Below, piece by piece: positions 48,417-56,912 of a stretch of 64,000 nucleotides of DNA. This DNA comes from Microbacterium lacus. Its GTDB lineage: Bacteria > Actinomycetota > Actinomycetes > Actinomycetales > Microbacteriaceae. The position numbers were made by a program, and so were the translations under genes. The stretch lies in the NCBI RefSeq assembly GCF_039531105.1, contig NZ_BAAAPK010000002.1, positions 100,447 to 164,446 of the forward strand, read 5' to 3'. The notes under the pieces are model-generated. The model saw nothing but the letters and a program-made list of their open reading frames with translations. It was not told the DNA's origin and did no database searches. Each line of letters begins with the position of its first letter. Position 1 is the stretch's first letter.

Positions 48417-49916
48417 TCAGGCGATCGCGGGCTCGGTGGACGGGTGGACGGCGGCCTCGCGTTCGTCGGACAGACGCCCGGGGGGCAGAAGCAGCGCGGC
48501 GATGACGCCGACGGCGTACGTCACCGCGAGGCCGAGGAAGATGGGTGCCATCACGCCCGAATACAGCGCCGCGACTTCCGCCTGCACGGCGGCGGACGAC
48601 GCGTGCACCACGGCGGGCGTGAGGGTCGCTGCATCGAGCGAGGCGGGCAGCCCCATCGTGACGCCCACGCCGATCACGCCGCCGACGATCGCGGTCGCCA
48701 CGGTGGAGCCGACCTGCCGGACGAGCGAGACGGTGGCGGTGATGCTTCCCGTGTCGGTTCGGGATGCCGCGCTCTGCGCCACCGCGACGATGATGTTCAT
48801 GAACGCGCCGGTGCCGATGCCGACGAGCGCCATCGCCGCCATGGGCACCCAGAGCGGCATCCCGACCGGCAGCAGCGCCATGATGAGGAGTCCGACCGCC
48901 GCCAGTGCGGTGCCGATGACCGGGAAGACGCGATAGCGACCCGAGCGGCTCGCGAGAAAGCCGGTCAGAAGGCTGGAGACCAGCATCCCGAACACGGTCG
49001 CGATGGGAACGAGACCCGAGACCGTCGCGGACGTGCGGTACGCCATCTGGATGTAAGTCGGCACGTACGAGACGACCGAGAACAGGCCCACGCCGATCAC
49101 GGTCGACAGGACGATGCACACCACGACGGTGCGGTTCGCGAAGTGGCGCAGCGGCACGACCGGCTCGGCGACGCGCAGCTCGATCGCGATGAAGGCGGCG
49201 AGACCCGCCGCCGCGACGACCACGGCGATCACGAGCGGGATGCCGGCCGCCGGCCCCTCGGAGGCGAACAGCCCCGCGGCCAGGACGAACGCCGTGATCG
49301 TGATCCCCAGCGTGACGGCCCCGCCGATGTCGAAGCGTCGGCCGGAGCGGCCCTCGATGTGCGGGACGGCGATGACGGCCAGGGCGAGGGCGATGAGGCC
49401 GACGGGGATGTTGATCCAGAAGACCCAGCGCCAGCCCCACGCGTCGGTGATGAGTCCGCCGGCGAGCGGGCCCGCGAGGATCGCGATCGGGAAGGCGACG
49501 CCGATCCACGACATGACCTTGGGGCGCTCGCGCGGAGTCGTGACCTCGCCGACGATCGTCTGCGGCATGAGGTGAAGGCCCGCCGAACCGATTCCCTGTG
49601 CGACGCGGGCGAGGGCGAGCTGGGTGATGTCCTGCGCGAGACCGCAGAAGAGCGACGCGGCGAGGAAGAGCGTGAGGCTCGCGAGGAAGACCAGGCGGGC
49701 GCCGACCAGGTCGGCGAGCTTTCCGAGCACGGGGAGCAGCACCGTGCTGGCGAGCGTGTAGGAGACGATGACCCAGCTCATCTGCTCGACAGCGCCGAGG
49801 TCGCCGGTGATCGTGGCGAGCGAGGTCGACACGACGGTGTGGTCGAGCGCCCCGAGGAACGAGACGGTCAGCAGGGAGACGATGAGGAGGCGGAGCCTCC
49901 AGGGGGAGAGCGGCAT
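48417..49916 (-). CDS. MFS transporter, DHA2 (EmrB/QacA) family
   Basis: 499 residues, fourteen predicted helices. Motifs include GALDHTVVSTSLATITGDL in helix 1, VLGKLADLVGARLVFLASL (motif A), ARVAQGIGSAGLHLMPQTI (motif B) and GPLAGGLITDAWGWRWVFW (motif C). Probably exports or imports the aromatic or glycoside handled by the flanking genes. A TTGCTT-16-TAGAAT promoter (50019-50046) and a 7-bp palindrome (49926-49941) lie upstream. The GMC oxidase gene follows after 65 nt that contain two near-identical TTCAGGTGCGG repeats. Confidence 0.88.
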   Translation of the reverse strand: MPLSPWRLRLLIVSLLTVSFLGALDHTVVSTSLATITGDLGAVEQMSWVIVSYTLASTVLLPVLGKLADLVGARLVFLASLTLFLAASLFCGLAQDITQLALARVAQGIGSAGLHLMPQTIVGEVTTPRERPKVMSWIGVAFPIAILAGPLAGGLITDAWGWRWVFWINIPVGLIALALAVIAVPHIEGRSGRRFDIGGAVTLGITITAFVLAAGLFASEGPAAGIPLVIAVVVAAAGLAAFIAIELRVAEPVVPLRHFANRTVVVCIVLSTVIGVGLFSVVSYVPTYIQMAYRTSATVSGLVPIATVFGMLVSSLLTGFLASRSGRYRVFPVIGTALAAVGLLIMALLPVGMPLWVPMAAMALVGIGTGAFMNIIVAVAQSAASRTDTGSITATVSLVRQVGSTVATAIVGGVIGVGVTMGLPASLDAATLTPAVVHASSAAVQAEVAALYSGVMAPIFLGLAVTYAVGVIAALLLPPGRLSDEREAAVHPSTEPAIA

Positions 49917-49925
49917 GTGCGGGTC

Positions 49926-49941
49926 ACCCGATGGATCGGGT
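49926..49941. promoter_or_regulatory. perfect palindrome just before the MFS start codon
   Basis: ACCCGAT-gg-ATCGGGT, ending 10 bases from the ATG (49914-49916). Could be an operator in the leader or a hairpin masking the ribosome site; no Shine-Dalgarno is otherwise obvious. Confidence 0.45.
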
Positions 49942-50018
49942 CATCGACGCGACCGTGTGTGCCGATCCCGCCGCATCACGGGACCGAACGGACCCAAGAG
50001 GCCCCGACGTCATGTCCG

Positions 50019-50046
50019 ATTCTAGCACCCTTATGTCGAAAAGCAA
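50019..50046 (-). promoter_or_regulatory. promoter of the MFS gene
   Basis: On the minus strand TTGCTT (50041-50046), 16-nt spacer, TAGAAT (50019-50024); this would give a leader of roughly 95 nt. It lies within the 310-nt gap 49917-50226, the rest of which is the type A array. Confidence 0.55.
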
Positions 50047-50062
50047 CCTAACCTCGATCCCT

Positions 50063-50210
50063 CCCGAAATGGTCCCTCTTCCGCCGAAATGGTGGGTTTT
50101 GCACCGAGATGGTGGGTGTTGCACCGAGATGGTGGGCACCACCTCGCGGGCAAACCCACCACCTCGCGGGCAAACCCACCACCTCGGCGAGAAACCCACC
50201 ATCTCGGCGG
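50063..50210. repeat. 20-nt-period array (type A), 4 + 4 units
   Basis: Forward units begin at 50065, 50085, 50105 and 50125 (CGAAATGG or CGAGATGG); reverse units CACCAyCTCG at 50137, 50157, 50177 and 50197. Exact 20-nt register on both sides, centre GGTGGGCACC as at 27.66 and 45.57 kb. After the RpiB-like stop. Confidence 0.9.
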
Positions 50211-50226
50211 AACGGGCGGGCGGGAG

Positions 50227-50745
50227 CTACTCGCGGCGGACGGGCACCTGGTCGGGCTCGAGCTGCACGGCCCAGCCCTCGATCGTGCCGGCGTTCTCGT
50301 ATTCCTCGATCTGCAGGATCTGACGGCCGCGCGAGACGTCGTGGGGCAGGGATGCCGTCACGAAGGCGCTGATCGTGAGCCAGGCGTTCTCCTCGTAGGC
50401 GATGCCCTCGAGCACGAGCACGTTGGCGTCGACCACCTCGCGCGTGTTCGCCGCCGCACGCGGCGACGCGGCCGACACGGCACGCGCGCCGTTCACCTTG
50501 TTCGCGGCGACCACTCCGGCCGCGCCCTCGTCGAGGACCAGCACGCCGAACGCGTCGACGCCGGCGTCCTGGTCCTTCACGACCGCGGCACCCACCGCGA
50601 TCGCGAAGAGCGGGTAGTCATCGCCCGGGTCGAATGAGTCGGCGCCGTGCCAGACGACCTCGTGACCGGCGGCCTCGGCGCGTGCCTGCAGAGTGCGGCC
50701 GAGTTCGTACCCGCCGTGGTCGGCGGCGAAGTGGATGCGTGCCAT
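50227..50745 (-). CDS. RpiB/LacA/LacB-family isomerase with degenerate active site
   Basis: 172 residues. N-terminal AADHGGYELG and VAANKVNGARAV identify the ribose-5-phosphate/galactose-6-phosphate isomerase fold. The canonical CGTGIG loop is replaced by LDEGAA (71-76): the catalytic Cys is Leu71, and the alternative Glu of the mycobacterial type is Gly77; only Glu73 is a possible acid-base. It sits last in the aromatic operon, so it may act on a ring-cleavage product rather than a sugar phosphate. C-terminal extension (QILQIEEYENAGTIEGWAV) is longer than usual. Confidence 0.75.
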   Translation of the reverse strand: MARIHFAADHGGYELGRTLQARAEAAGHEVVWHGADSFDPGDDYPLFAIAVGAAVVKDQDAGVDAFGVLVLDEGAAGVVAANKVNGARAVSAASPRAAANTREVVDANVLVLEGIAYEENAWLTISAFVTASLPHDVSRGRQILQIEEYENAGTIEGWAVQLEPDQVPVRRE

Positions 50746-50769
50746 GACCTTCTCCTCCTGAAGCGTTCG

Positions 50770-51705
50770 TCACACCGGGGGTGCGACGAACAGGCCCTTG
50801 TCGATGTCGTTGAAGGACTCGCGGGCGATGAGCTCGCTCATCTCCTGAGCGGTCCCCCACTGGTCCTGGTTCGAGACGTCCTTGATGTTGAGCCGGTGCG
50901 GCTCCCACGTCTCCTCGTCGATCACGGACAGCTCGGTGGTGTACTCGATCGTGTTGCCGGCGGGGCTCAGGAAGTACGCGAACGTGTTGTCGCCGGCGTT
51001 GTGACGGCCGGGACCCCAGATCATGCGCGCCCCCGAGCGCAGGATCTTGCCGGCTCCGCGCATCCACTCCTCGATGCCGCGCATCTCGAACGACAAGTGG
51101 TGCAGCGAGTGGTGCGGCCCCATCGCGATCGCGACGGAGTGGTGCGTGGTGTTGCACCGCATGAAGTGCATCATGCTCGCCCCGTCGGGCCGGGTGAGCG
51201 AGTCCGAGATCGAGAAGTCGAGGTGGTCGATGTACCACTGCGCGGACTGCTCGAGGTTCGCGGAGTTGAACACGACGTGCGACAGCTTCGCGGGGATCGG
51301 CTCGCGCTCCCGGATCTTGCGCGCCTCGCGGGTCTCGTACCCGGTCGAGAACTCCAGAACCCGGCCGTCGCCGTCGAAGACGCGGAAGCCGTAGCCTCCG
51401 CTGAACCCGGTGAGCTCCTGCGGCTCGTGCACGAACTGCACGCCCTCCGCACGCAGCTTGTCGGCGAGCGCGTGCACATCGGCACGCGAAGCGACGGCGA
51501 ATCCGACGAGATCGATGCGCTTGTCGTCCTGACGCAGCCGGAGGATGAACGGCTCGCTCGACCCCTCGGCCGCGAGGTAGGCGAGGCCGTCCTCGGCGTG
51601 CACCTCCGTCAGGCCCCAGTAGTTCACGAAGAAGTCGCGCTCGGTCTGGAACTCGGGCACCGCGAGCGCGGTGTAGCGCAGGTGGGAGACGAGTCTTTCG
51701 GTCAT
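50770..51705 (-). CDS. extradiol (VOC) ring-cleavage dioxygenase
   Basis: 311 residues in two VOC domains, as in catechol 2,3-dioxygenases. The iron ligands are His in KLSHVVFNS, His in HSLHHLSFEM and Glu in NTIEYTTE. A catechol or other dihydroxylated ring is the likely substrate. The operon context (FAD hydroxylase and ACMSD-type decarboxylase upstream, FAH hydrolases next) gives a coherent hydroxylation or decarboxylation, meta-cleavage and hydrolysis sequence. ATG at 51703-51705 lies 9 nt from the FAH stop. Confidence 0.85.
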   Translation of the reverse strand: MTERLVSHLRYTALAVPEFQTERDFFVNYWGLTEVHAEDGLAYLAAEGSSEPFILRLRQDDKRIDLVGFAVASRADVHALADKLRAEGVQFVHEPQELTGFSGGYGFRVFDGDGRVLEFSTGYETREARKIREREPIPAKLSHVVFNSANLEQSAQWYIDHLDFSISDSLTRPDGASMMHFMRCNTTHHSVAIAMGPHHSLHHLSFEMRGIEEWMRGAGKILRSGARMIWGPGRHNAGDNTFAYFLSPAGNTIEYTTELSVIDEETWEPHRLNIKDVSNQDQWGTAQEMSELIARESFNDIDKGLFVAPPV

Positions 51706-51714
51706 GTCTTTTCC

Positions 51715-52689
51715 TTACTGTTCGTTCGCGTATCGCGCGCGGGAGCGGGGACGAGCCGCGGGAAGCGGGGGGGCGACGACGGCCGCGCCGACCGGGCCGA
51801 GGAGTTCGCCGATGCCGTCCACGACCATGCGGACGACGTCGCCCTCCGCGAGAGGCGGCGGGGTCAGGCTCCCGGCGCGACCCCAGAGCTCGCCGAGGCA
51901 TCCGCCGTTGCCGACGGTCCCCGAGCCGAGCACATCGCCCGGTACGACACGCGAGTTCCGCGAGGCGTAGGCGACGAGCACCGGGAACGGCCAGCCCATG
52001 TTCGAGACGAGGTCCTCGCCGATGAGCTCGTCGTTGACGTACACCTCGGCACGCACCGGCAGAAAGCCCTCCGCATCGAGCGCGAATTCGTCTGCGGTGA
52101 CGATCCACGGTCCGAGCGACGTGCCGAAGTCCTTGCCCTTCGCGGGACCGAGGCGCACCTTCATCTCGCGGGCCTGCAGGTCGCGGGCGGACCAGTCGTT
52201 CATGATCGTGTAGCCGAAGATGTGGGATGCCGCGGCATCCGGTGTCAGGTTCGCACCCGCCGACCCGGCCACCCCGCCGATCACCGCGGCGACCTCGAGC
52301 TCGAAGTCCAGTCGCTCGGTGACGGGCGGCGCGACCGCTTCGCCCGGACCGAGGACGGTGTGCGGGTTGGTGAAGTAGAAGGTGGGCGCCTGGTACCACT
52401 CCGGCACGACCTCGCTCTTGCCGTCGACCGACGCGCTCACGCCCTCGACGTGCTCTTCGAACGCGACGAAGTCGCGGATCGACGCGGGCTTCAGCGGCGC
52501 GAGCAGCTGCACGTCCGCCAGCGCCGCACCGCCCGACGCGTCGAGTGTCTCGGCGAGCTGCAGAGCCGCATCCAGCCCGCCCGCCAGCACATCCGCGACG
52601 GTCAGCGCACCGGGAAAGGCGACCACCCGGTCACCGACGACGACACCCTCGTGGACCTCGCCGTCGTGCCGCCAGCGTGCGATCCTCAT
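51715..52689 (-). CDS. fumarylacetoacetate hydrolase (FAH) family protein
   Basis: 324 residues. Metal ligands of the FAH fold are seen in DFELEVAAVIG (Glu pair) and GYTIMNDWSARDLQ (Asp), and the Lys in AKGKDFGTSLG completes the site. Members hydrolyse C-C bonds of beta-diketones or hydrate and decarboxylate 2-hydroxymuconate derivatives. Start ATG at 52687-52689 overlaps the amidohydrolase stop by 4 nt. The end has a Pro/Arg-rich tail, RSRARYANEQ. Confidence 0.85.
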   Translation of the reverse strand: MRIARWRHDGEVHEGVVVGDRVVAFPGALTVADVLAGGLDAALQLAETLDASGGAALADVQLLAPLKPASIRDFVAFEEHVEGVSASVDGKSEVVPEWYQAPTFYFTNPHTVLGPGEAVAPPVTERLDFELEVAAVIGGVAGSAGANLTPDAAASHIFGYTIMNDWSARDLQAREMKVRLGPAKGKDFGTSLGPWIVTADEFALDAEGFLPVRAEVYVNDELIGEDLVSNMGWPFPVLVAYASRNSRVVPGDVLGSGTVGNGGCLGELWGRAGSLTPPPLAEGDVVRMVVDGIGELLGPVGAAVVAPPLPAARPRSRARYANEQ

Positions 52690-53708
52690 GCCGGCACCCG
52701 GCTCTGCAGGAGGGCGTCGGCGTTGCCCCCGAGGATGCCCTCGGCCACGCCGGCCGGCAGCCCCGCCTCGCGGACGAGTCCCACCGGGTCGTCGAGCCCC
52801 ATGTCGAACGGGTAGTCGCTGCCGAGGACAACTTGCGACGCTCCGGCGACCTCGACGAGCGCGCGCACGGCGGCGGGGTCGTGCACGACCGTGTCGAACC
52901 AGATCTTGCGCAGGTACGTGGACGGCGCGTGCGCGCAGCGCTGCGCCTCCGGACGCACGTGCCACGCCCGATCGGACCGGCCGATCGCGGTCGGGAGGTA
53001 GCCCCCGCCGTGGGCGGCCACCAGACGCAGCTCGGGATGCCGGTCCAGCACGCCCGCGAAGATGAGGTGCGACAGCGCGACGGCGTTCTCGACCGGCTGC
53101 CCCACGGTGTTGGAGAGGTAGAACCGGTCCAGGCGCTCGTCGAGACTGCAGCCGAACGGGTGCAGGAACACGACGGCCCCGAGCTCGGCCGCCCGCGCCC
53201 AGAACGGCTCGAGGCGGGAGTCGGAGAGTTCGACGTCGCCGGCGAACGACGATATCTCCACGCCGGCGAGGCCCTGGCCGATGACGGCGTCGTCGAGGCA
53301 CTCGACGATGCGCTCCGGATGCTGCAGCGGGACGAGCCCGAGACCCGTCAGGCGCTCAGGGGCGAGGGCGACGTGCGCGGCGATCAGGCGGTTCGACTCC
53401 TGTGCCGCCCACACCGCGAGCTCCTCGTCGGCCCACGGGTAGAAGTGGTTCGGCGACGCGCTGACCCACTGGCGGTCCACGCCCTGTGCGTCCATATCGG
53501 CCAGCCGCACGGAGACGTCGGTGAGCTTCGGGATGCGCGAGCCCACCATGGGTCCGGACACCTTCAGGCTCTCGGCTCCGTTGCGGACGAGCTCGAGTGC
53601 GGCGGCCGCGCGCACGCCCTCCGGCGCACGCCGCTCGATCTCGGCGTGCAGTGCCGGCAGCAGGATGTGCGCGTGGACGTCGGTGACGACCGGGCGTGGA
53701 TCGGTCAT
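52686..53708 (-). CDS. ACMSD-type amidohydrolase (probable aromatic decarboxylase or hydrolase)
   Basis: 340 residues, amidohydrolase_2 family. Metal ligands: DVHAHILLP (HxH), AVVFLHPFG, AAHGGGYLP and LGSDYPFDM (Asp). Decarboxylases of resorcylate, 5-carboxyvanillate or aminocarboxymuconate semialdehyde type share this set. In this operon it likely decarboxylates an aromatic acid before or after ring hydroxylation. Four-nt overlaps on both sides. Confidence 0.82.
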   Translation of the reverse strand: MTDPRPVVTDVHAHILLPALHAEIERRAPEGVRAAAALELVRNGAESLKVSGPMVGSRIPKLTDVSVRLADMDAQGVDRQWVSASPNHFYPWADEELAVWAAQESNRLIAAHVALAPERLTGLGLVPLQHPERIVECLDDAVIGQGLAGVEISSFAGDVELSDSRLEPFWARAAELGAVVFLHPFGCSLDERLDRFYLSNTVGQPVENAVALSHLIFAGVLDRHPELRLVAAHGGGYLPTAIGRSDRAWHVRPEAQRCAHAPSTYLRKIWFDTVVHDPAAVRALVEVAGASQVVLGSDYPFDMGLDDPVGLVREAGLPAGVAEGILGGNADALLQSRVPA

Positions 53709-54838
53709 GCCGGTTCTGCCATCTTCTTCGCGATGCCGAAGATGAGCCCACCGGCGTCCGCGTCACGGTCGCCGTCGATCTGCCACTGCGCGAGCTGGCT
53801 CGAGGCCTCCACCACCGCCGTGGCACGCGGCAAGCGCCGCGCGTGGAAGTCGTCCCACAGCTGCTGGTCCAGCGCATCGCGGGCGATGAGGAGCTCGGTG
53901 AGCACGAGCGCATCCTCGAGGCCCTGGGCCGCGCCCTGCGCGATCGTGGGAGGGCAGGAGTGCGCGGCGTCGCCGATGATCACGACATCCCCGCGGTTCC
54001 AGGGAGCGTCCACGACGTGCTTCGTGAACCACGTGTAATTCGTGTGCGCACCCTTCTCCAGGTCGGCGCGGATCGCGTTCCAGGGTCCGCCGTACGCGCG
54101 GGACTCCTCGAGCATGATCTGGGAGGCCTCCTCGTCGGTCAGGCCGACCCGGTCCTGCGCCTTCTCGACGAGGAACGCGTACATCGTGTCCTCGCTCGTG
54201 GGCGTGTAGCCGGCGATGTAGACGGGTCCGCCGTAATACAGCTCACTGCTCTCCACCTCGGCGGGGCGTGAGACGAACGTGCGCCAGATCCCCATGCCGT
54301 TCGTCTCCGGCTTGGTCTGGATGCCGATGAGCTCACGCACCACGGAGTTCACGCCATCGGCGCCGATCAGCAGGTCGAACACCCCGGCGGACTCGTCGCC
54401 GATGAAGACCTCGACACCGTTCTCGCGCTGCTCGAGCCCCGTGACCCTCGCGCCGAACCGCACGCGTGCACCCGCCTTCTCGGCGTGCGCGAAGAGGATC
54501 CGGGCGAGTTCGGGGCGCGGCATCCCCATCGTGGAGGGGTAATCCGGGCCGCCCGATTTCACGTCGGGCATGCGCGCGACGACGGTCGCGTCCGGGCCCG
54601 GCGCGCGGAGGTTCAGGCCGACGAACGGGTAGCCCGCGGCCTGCATGTCCTCCCAGACGCCGAGTGCGTCGAACACGCGCAGCGCGTTGCCCTGCAGCGT
54701 GATACCCGAGCCGAGCGCGGTGAGCTCGGCGCGGCTCTCGAAGACCTCGACGTCGACGCCCGCCTTGGCGAGCTGGATCGCGGCGGCGAGGCCGGCGACG
54801 CCGGCGCCGGCGATCGCGACGTTGTGGACTGCGGTCAT
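53705..54838 (-). CDS. FAD-dependent aromatic hydroxylase (salicylate hydroxylase-like)
   Basis: 377 residues, group A flavoprotein monooxygenase. GxGxxG as AGAGVAGLAAAIQLA at about 10-24, the DG motif IGADGVNSVVR and the second FAD motif VIIGDAAHSCPP. Uses NAD(P)H and oxygen to hydroxylate a phenolic ring, often with decarboxylation. GGAGG lies seven bases before the ATG. Upstream neighbour is a cyclase, downstream the amidohydrolase, in one operon. Confidence 0.86.
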   Translation of the reverse strand: MTAVHNVAIAGAGVAGLAAAIQLAKAGVDVEVFESRAELTALGSGITLQGNALRVFDALGVWEDMQAAGYPFVGLNLRAPGPDATVVARMPDVKSGGPDYPSTMGMPRPELARILFAHAEKAGARVRFGARVTGLEQRENGVEVFIGDESAGVFDLLIGADGVNSVVRELIGIQTKPETNGMGIWRTFVSRPAEVESSELYYGGPVYIAGYTPTSEDTMYAFLVEKAQDRVGLTDEEASQIMLEESRAYGGPWNAIRADLEKGAHTNYTWFTKHVVDAPWNRGDVVIIGDAAHSCPPTIAQGAAQGLEDALVLTELLIARDALDQQLWDDFHARRLPRATAVVEASSQLAQWQIDGDRDADAGGLIFGIAKKMAEPA

Positions 54839-54873
54839 GTCAGAACCTCCGTTGGTCTGGGGAAGGTGCGGAT

Positions 54874-55860
54874 CTAGAGGATCGCGACGGGATTGAGGGG
54901 CGATCCGACCGCGCCGGTGATCGGCAGCGGCGCGGCGGAAAGGAGGAAGTCGTATCGTCCGGATGCCGCGCACGCGGCACCCAGCTCGTCGAGGTCCCAC
55001 ATCTCACCGATCGTGAGACCCAGGTTGGGGATCACGACCTGGTGCAAAGGCTGGAAGGCGGGCACGTCGAACTCGTTCGGGCGGACCTCGAAGCCCCACG
55101 TGTCGGTCGCGATCGCCGCGATGTCGGTGCGGTGCAGCCACCCGGCGGTCGTGAGCGAGAGCCCGGGCGCCGCCCCTCCGGCATAGTCGCCCCAGCCCTC
55201 GCGACGCGCCCGGGTGAGCTGACCCGTGCGGACGAGGACGATGTCTCCCGTGCCGACCGTCACATCCTGGGCGGCAGCGGTGGCTTCGAGGTCGGCGACC
55301 GTGATCGCGTACCCGTCCGCGAGTTCTCCGCCCGCGAGGTGTCGGCCGACATCCAGCAGCACACCCCGCGAGACGATGACGGACGCCGCATGCTCGATGC
55401 CCGTGACGAGGTCTCCCTCGCTCGTCACGACGTCGCCCGCACGCCGGCCGTTCCAGGCGTTGCCGTGGTCGAAGATGTGCCCGAGCCCGTCCCACTGCGT
55501 CGAGCACTGCAGCGGCATCGAGATCACATCGTCGGCGCCGCCGATGCCGTGCGGGAATCCCTGGTTGCCGCGCTCGGCGTCCGTGCCGGTGTCGGTCATG
55601 GTGTGGACGGGGTTCGTGCGCCGTCGCCAGCCCTTCTGCGGGCCGTTCGTGTCAAAGGACTGCGCGAGGGAGATGACGCGTCCTTCCCGCACGAGCGCGG
55701 CCGCGGCGACGCGGTGCGCAGGGGTGATGTGATTCAGCGTCCCGAGGACGTCATCTTGGCCCCACCGGCCCCAGTTGCGGAACGCCTCGGCGCGCGCGGC
55801 GATCTCGGCTTCGGGACCCTGGCGGTCGAGATCGACCGGGTTCTCGGACGGGGTGGTCAT
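54874..55860 (-). CDS. cyclase family protein, 328 aa
   Basis: Longer member of the cyclase/KynB-like family: WGRWGQDDVLGTLNHITPAHRV at the start, CSTQWDGLGHIFDHG in place of the HxGTHxD motif, and RTGQLTRARREGWGDYAGG. It is an amidase, lactonase or isatin-hydrolase-like enzyme; in aromatic operons such genes often open lactones. The ligand positions differ from the 229-residue relative at 41317. The start overlaps the FAH stop by 4 nt. Confidence 0.78.
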   Translation of the reverse strand: MTTPSENPVDLDRQGPEAEIAARAEAFRNWGRWGQDDVLGTLNHITPAHRVAAAALVREGRVISLAQSFDTNGPQKGWRRRTNPVHTMTDTGTDAERGNQGFPHGIGGADDVISMPLQCSTQWDGLGHIFDHGNAWNGRRAGDVVTSEGDLVTGIEHAASVIVSRGVLLDVGRHLAGGELADGYAITVADLEATAAAQDVTVGTGDIVLVRTGQLTRARREGWGDYAGGAAPGLSLTTAGWLHRTDIAAIATDTWGFEVRPNEFDVPAFQPLHQVVIPNLGLTIGEMWDLDELGAACAASGRYDFLLSAAPLPITGAVGSPLNPVAIL

Positions 55861-56813
55861 GACGCCCCCACGCAGCGGACGACCTGCGTGCCGAGGTTCG
55901 CGATCGTCCCCGTCATGACGTCGCCGTCCCGCAGGAAGCGCTTCCAGTGCTGGCCGTTGCCCGCCGGGCTTCCGGTCAGGAGGAGGTCGCCCGGCAGGAG
56001 GGGCGAGATCTGCGAGGCGCCCGAGATGAGCGCCGGGATGTCGAAGAGCAGGTCGTCCGTGGACGCGTCCTGCATGGGCTGCCCGTTGAGCTCGAGGAGC
56101 ACGTGCGCGTCCGCGGCATCGACGAACGCGGCGGGGACCAGGAAGGGTCCGGTGGGAAGGAACCCCGGCGCGTTCTTGGACGAGTACCAGTCGGTGCCGA
56201 TCTCCTTCATGTCCTTGCGGAACACCAGGTCGCGCGTCGTGATGTCGTTCACGATCGTGTAGCCGGCGACGTGATCCATCGCCTCTTCGCGTGACACCCG
56301 GAAGGCTTCCCGCCCGATCACGACGGCGAGTTCGAGCTCCCAGTCGTGCACCTCGCTGTACGCGGGGAGCTCCAGCGGAACGTCGTCACCGACGACGGCG
56401 GCCGGCAGCCCGATGAAGAAGTACGGCTCTCCGTTCGCGGCGCGGTCGTCCATCATGGTCGCCGCGAACGCACGCGCCTCCTCCGGGGTGCGGTCGGTGT
56501 TGTTCGTGAGGCCGGCGGCGACGAGCTCGATCACGTGCTGCCGGTAGTTCGCGCCGGTCTGCAGCACCTGCCGGGGCTGCACCGGGGCGGTCAGGGTGAC
56601 ATCGGCGAGCGGCGTCCACCCGTCCGCCTTCGCGGCGAGCGCGGCGACCGTGTCCCACGAGCCGGCCGCGAGGAACGCGTTCAGGTTCGGGGCGCCGAGT
56701 TCGTCCGCGCTCACCCGGCGGATGCGGTCGCCGGCGACCACCCCGAGTGCCACGTCGTCGCCGTCGCGGAAGCGGGCGAGGGCGTAGGGGGCGGCGGGTC
56801 CGGAAGACGTCAT
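55857..56813 (-). CDS. FAH family hydrolase
   Basis: 318 residues, second FAH fold in the operon. Glu pair in DWELELAVVIG, Asp in GYTIVNDITTRDL and a lysine in WYSSKNAPGFLPTGPFL. The N-terminus resembles 2-keto-4-pentenoate hydratase or acylpyruvase-type members (ALARFRDGDDVALGVVAGD). ATG at 56811-56813 is preceded by GAGAGAG. First gene of the ring-cleavage operon; a regulatory motif (56859-56868) lies about 50 bases before it. Confidence 0.84.
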   Translation of the reverse strand: MTSSGPAAPYALARFRDGDDVALGVVAGDRIRRVSADELGAPNLNAFLAAGSWDTVAALAAKADGWTPLADVTLTAPVQPRQVLQTGANYRQHVIELVAAGLTNNTDRTPEEARAFAATMMDDRAANGEPYFFIGLPAAVVGDDVPLELPAYSEVHDWELELAVVIGREAFRVSREEAMDHVAGYTIVNDITTRDLVFRKDMKEIGTDWYSSKNAPGFLPTGPFLVPAAFVDAADAHVLLELNGQPMQDASTDDLLFDIPALISGASQISPLLPGDLLLTGSPAGNGQHWKRFLRDGDVMTGTIANLGTQVVRCVGAS

Positions 56814-56858
56814 CGGCTGTGCTCTCTCTGGGTGATCAGGGCACGAACGCCCACACAC

Positions 56859-56868
56859 AACTTTCGTC
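56859..56868 (-). promoter_or_regulatory. 10-mer shared with the Gfo/Idh upstream region
   Basis: AACTTTCGTC occurs here and at 58779-58788, each 35-55 bases before the first gene of a minus-strand unit. Flanking GTGTG and GGGC words also recur. A common operator or activator site, perhaps for the ROK protein, is possible. Confidence 0.4.
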
Positions 56869-56912
56869 TGAGATCGGCATATGCGGGAATCCCCTCTCGC
56901 CTATCGCGATCA

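Noticed and set aside
50770..51705. Simple glyoxalase
   Set aside because: Two-domain length and His/His/Glu iron ligands with an aromatic-degradation context fit an extradiol dioxygenase better.
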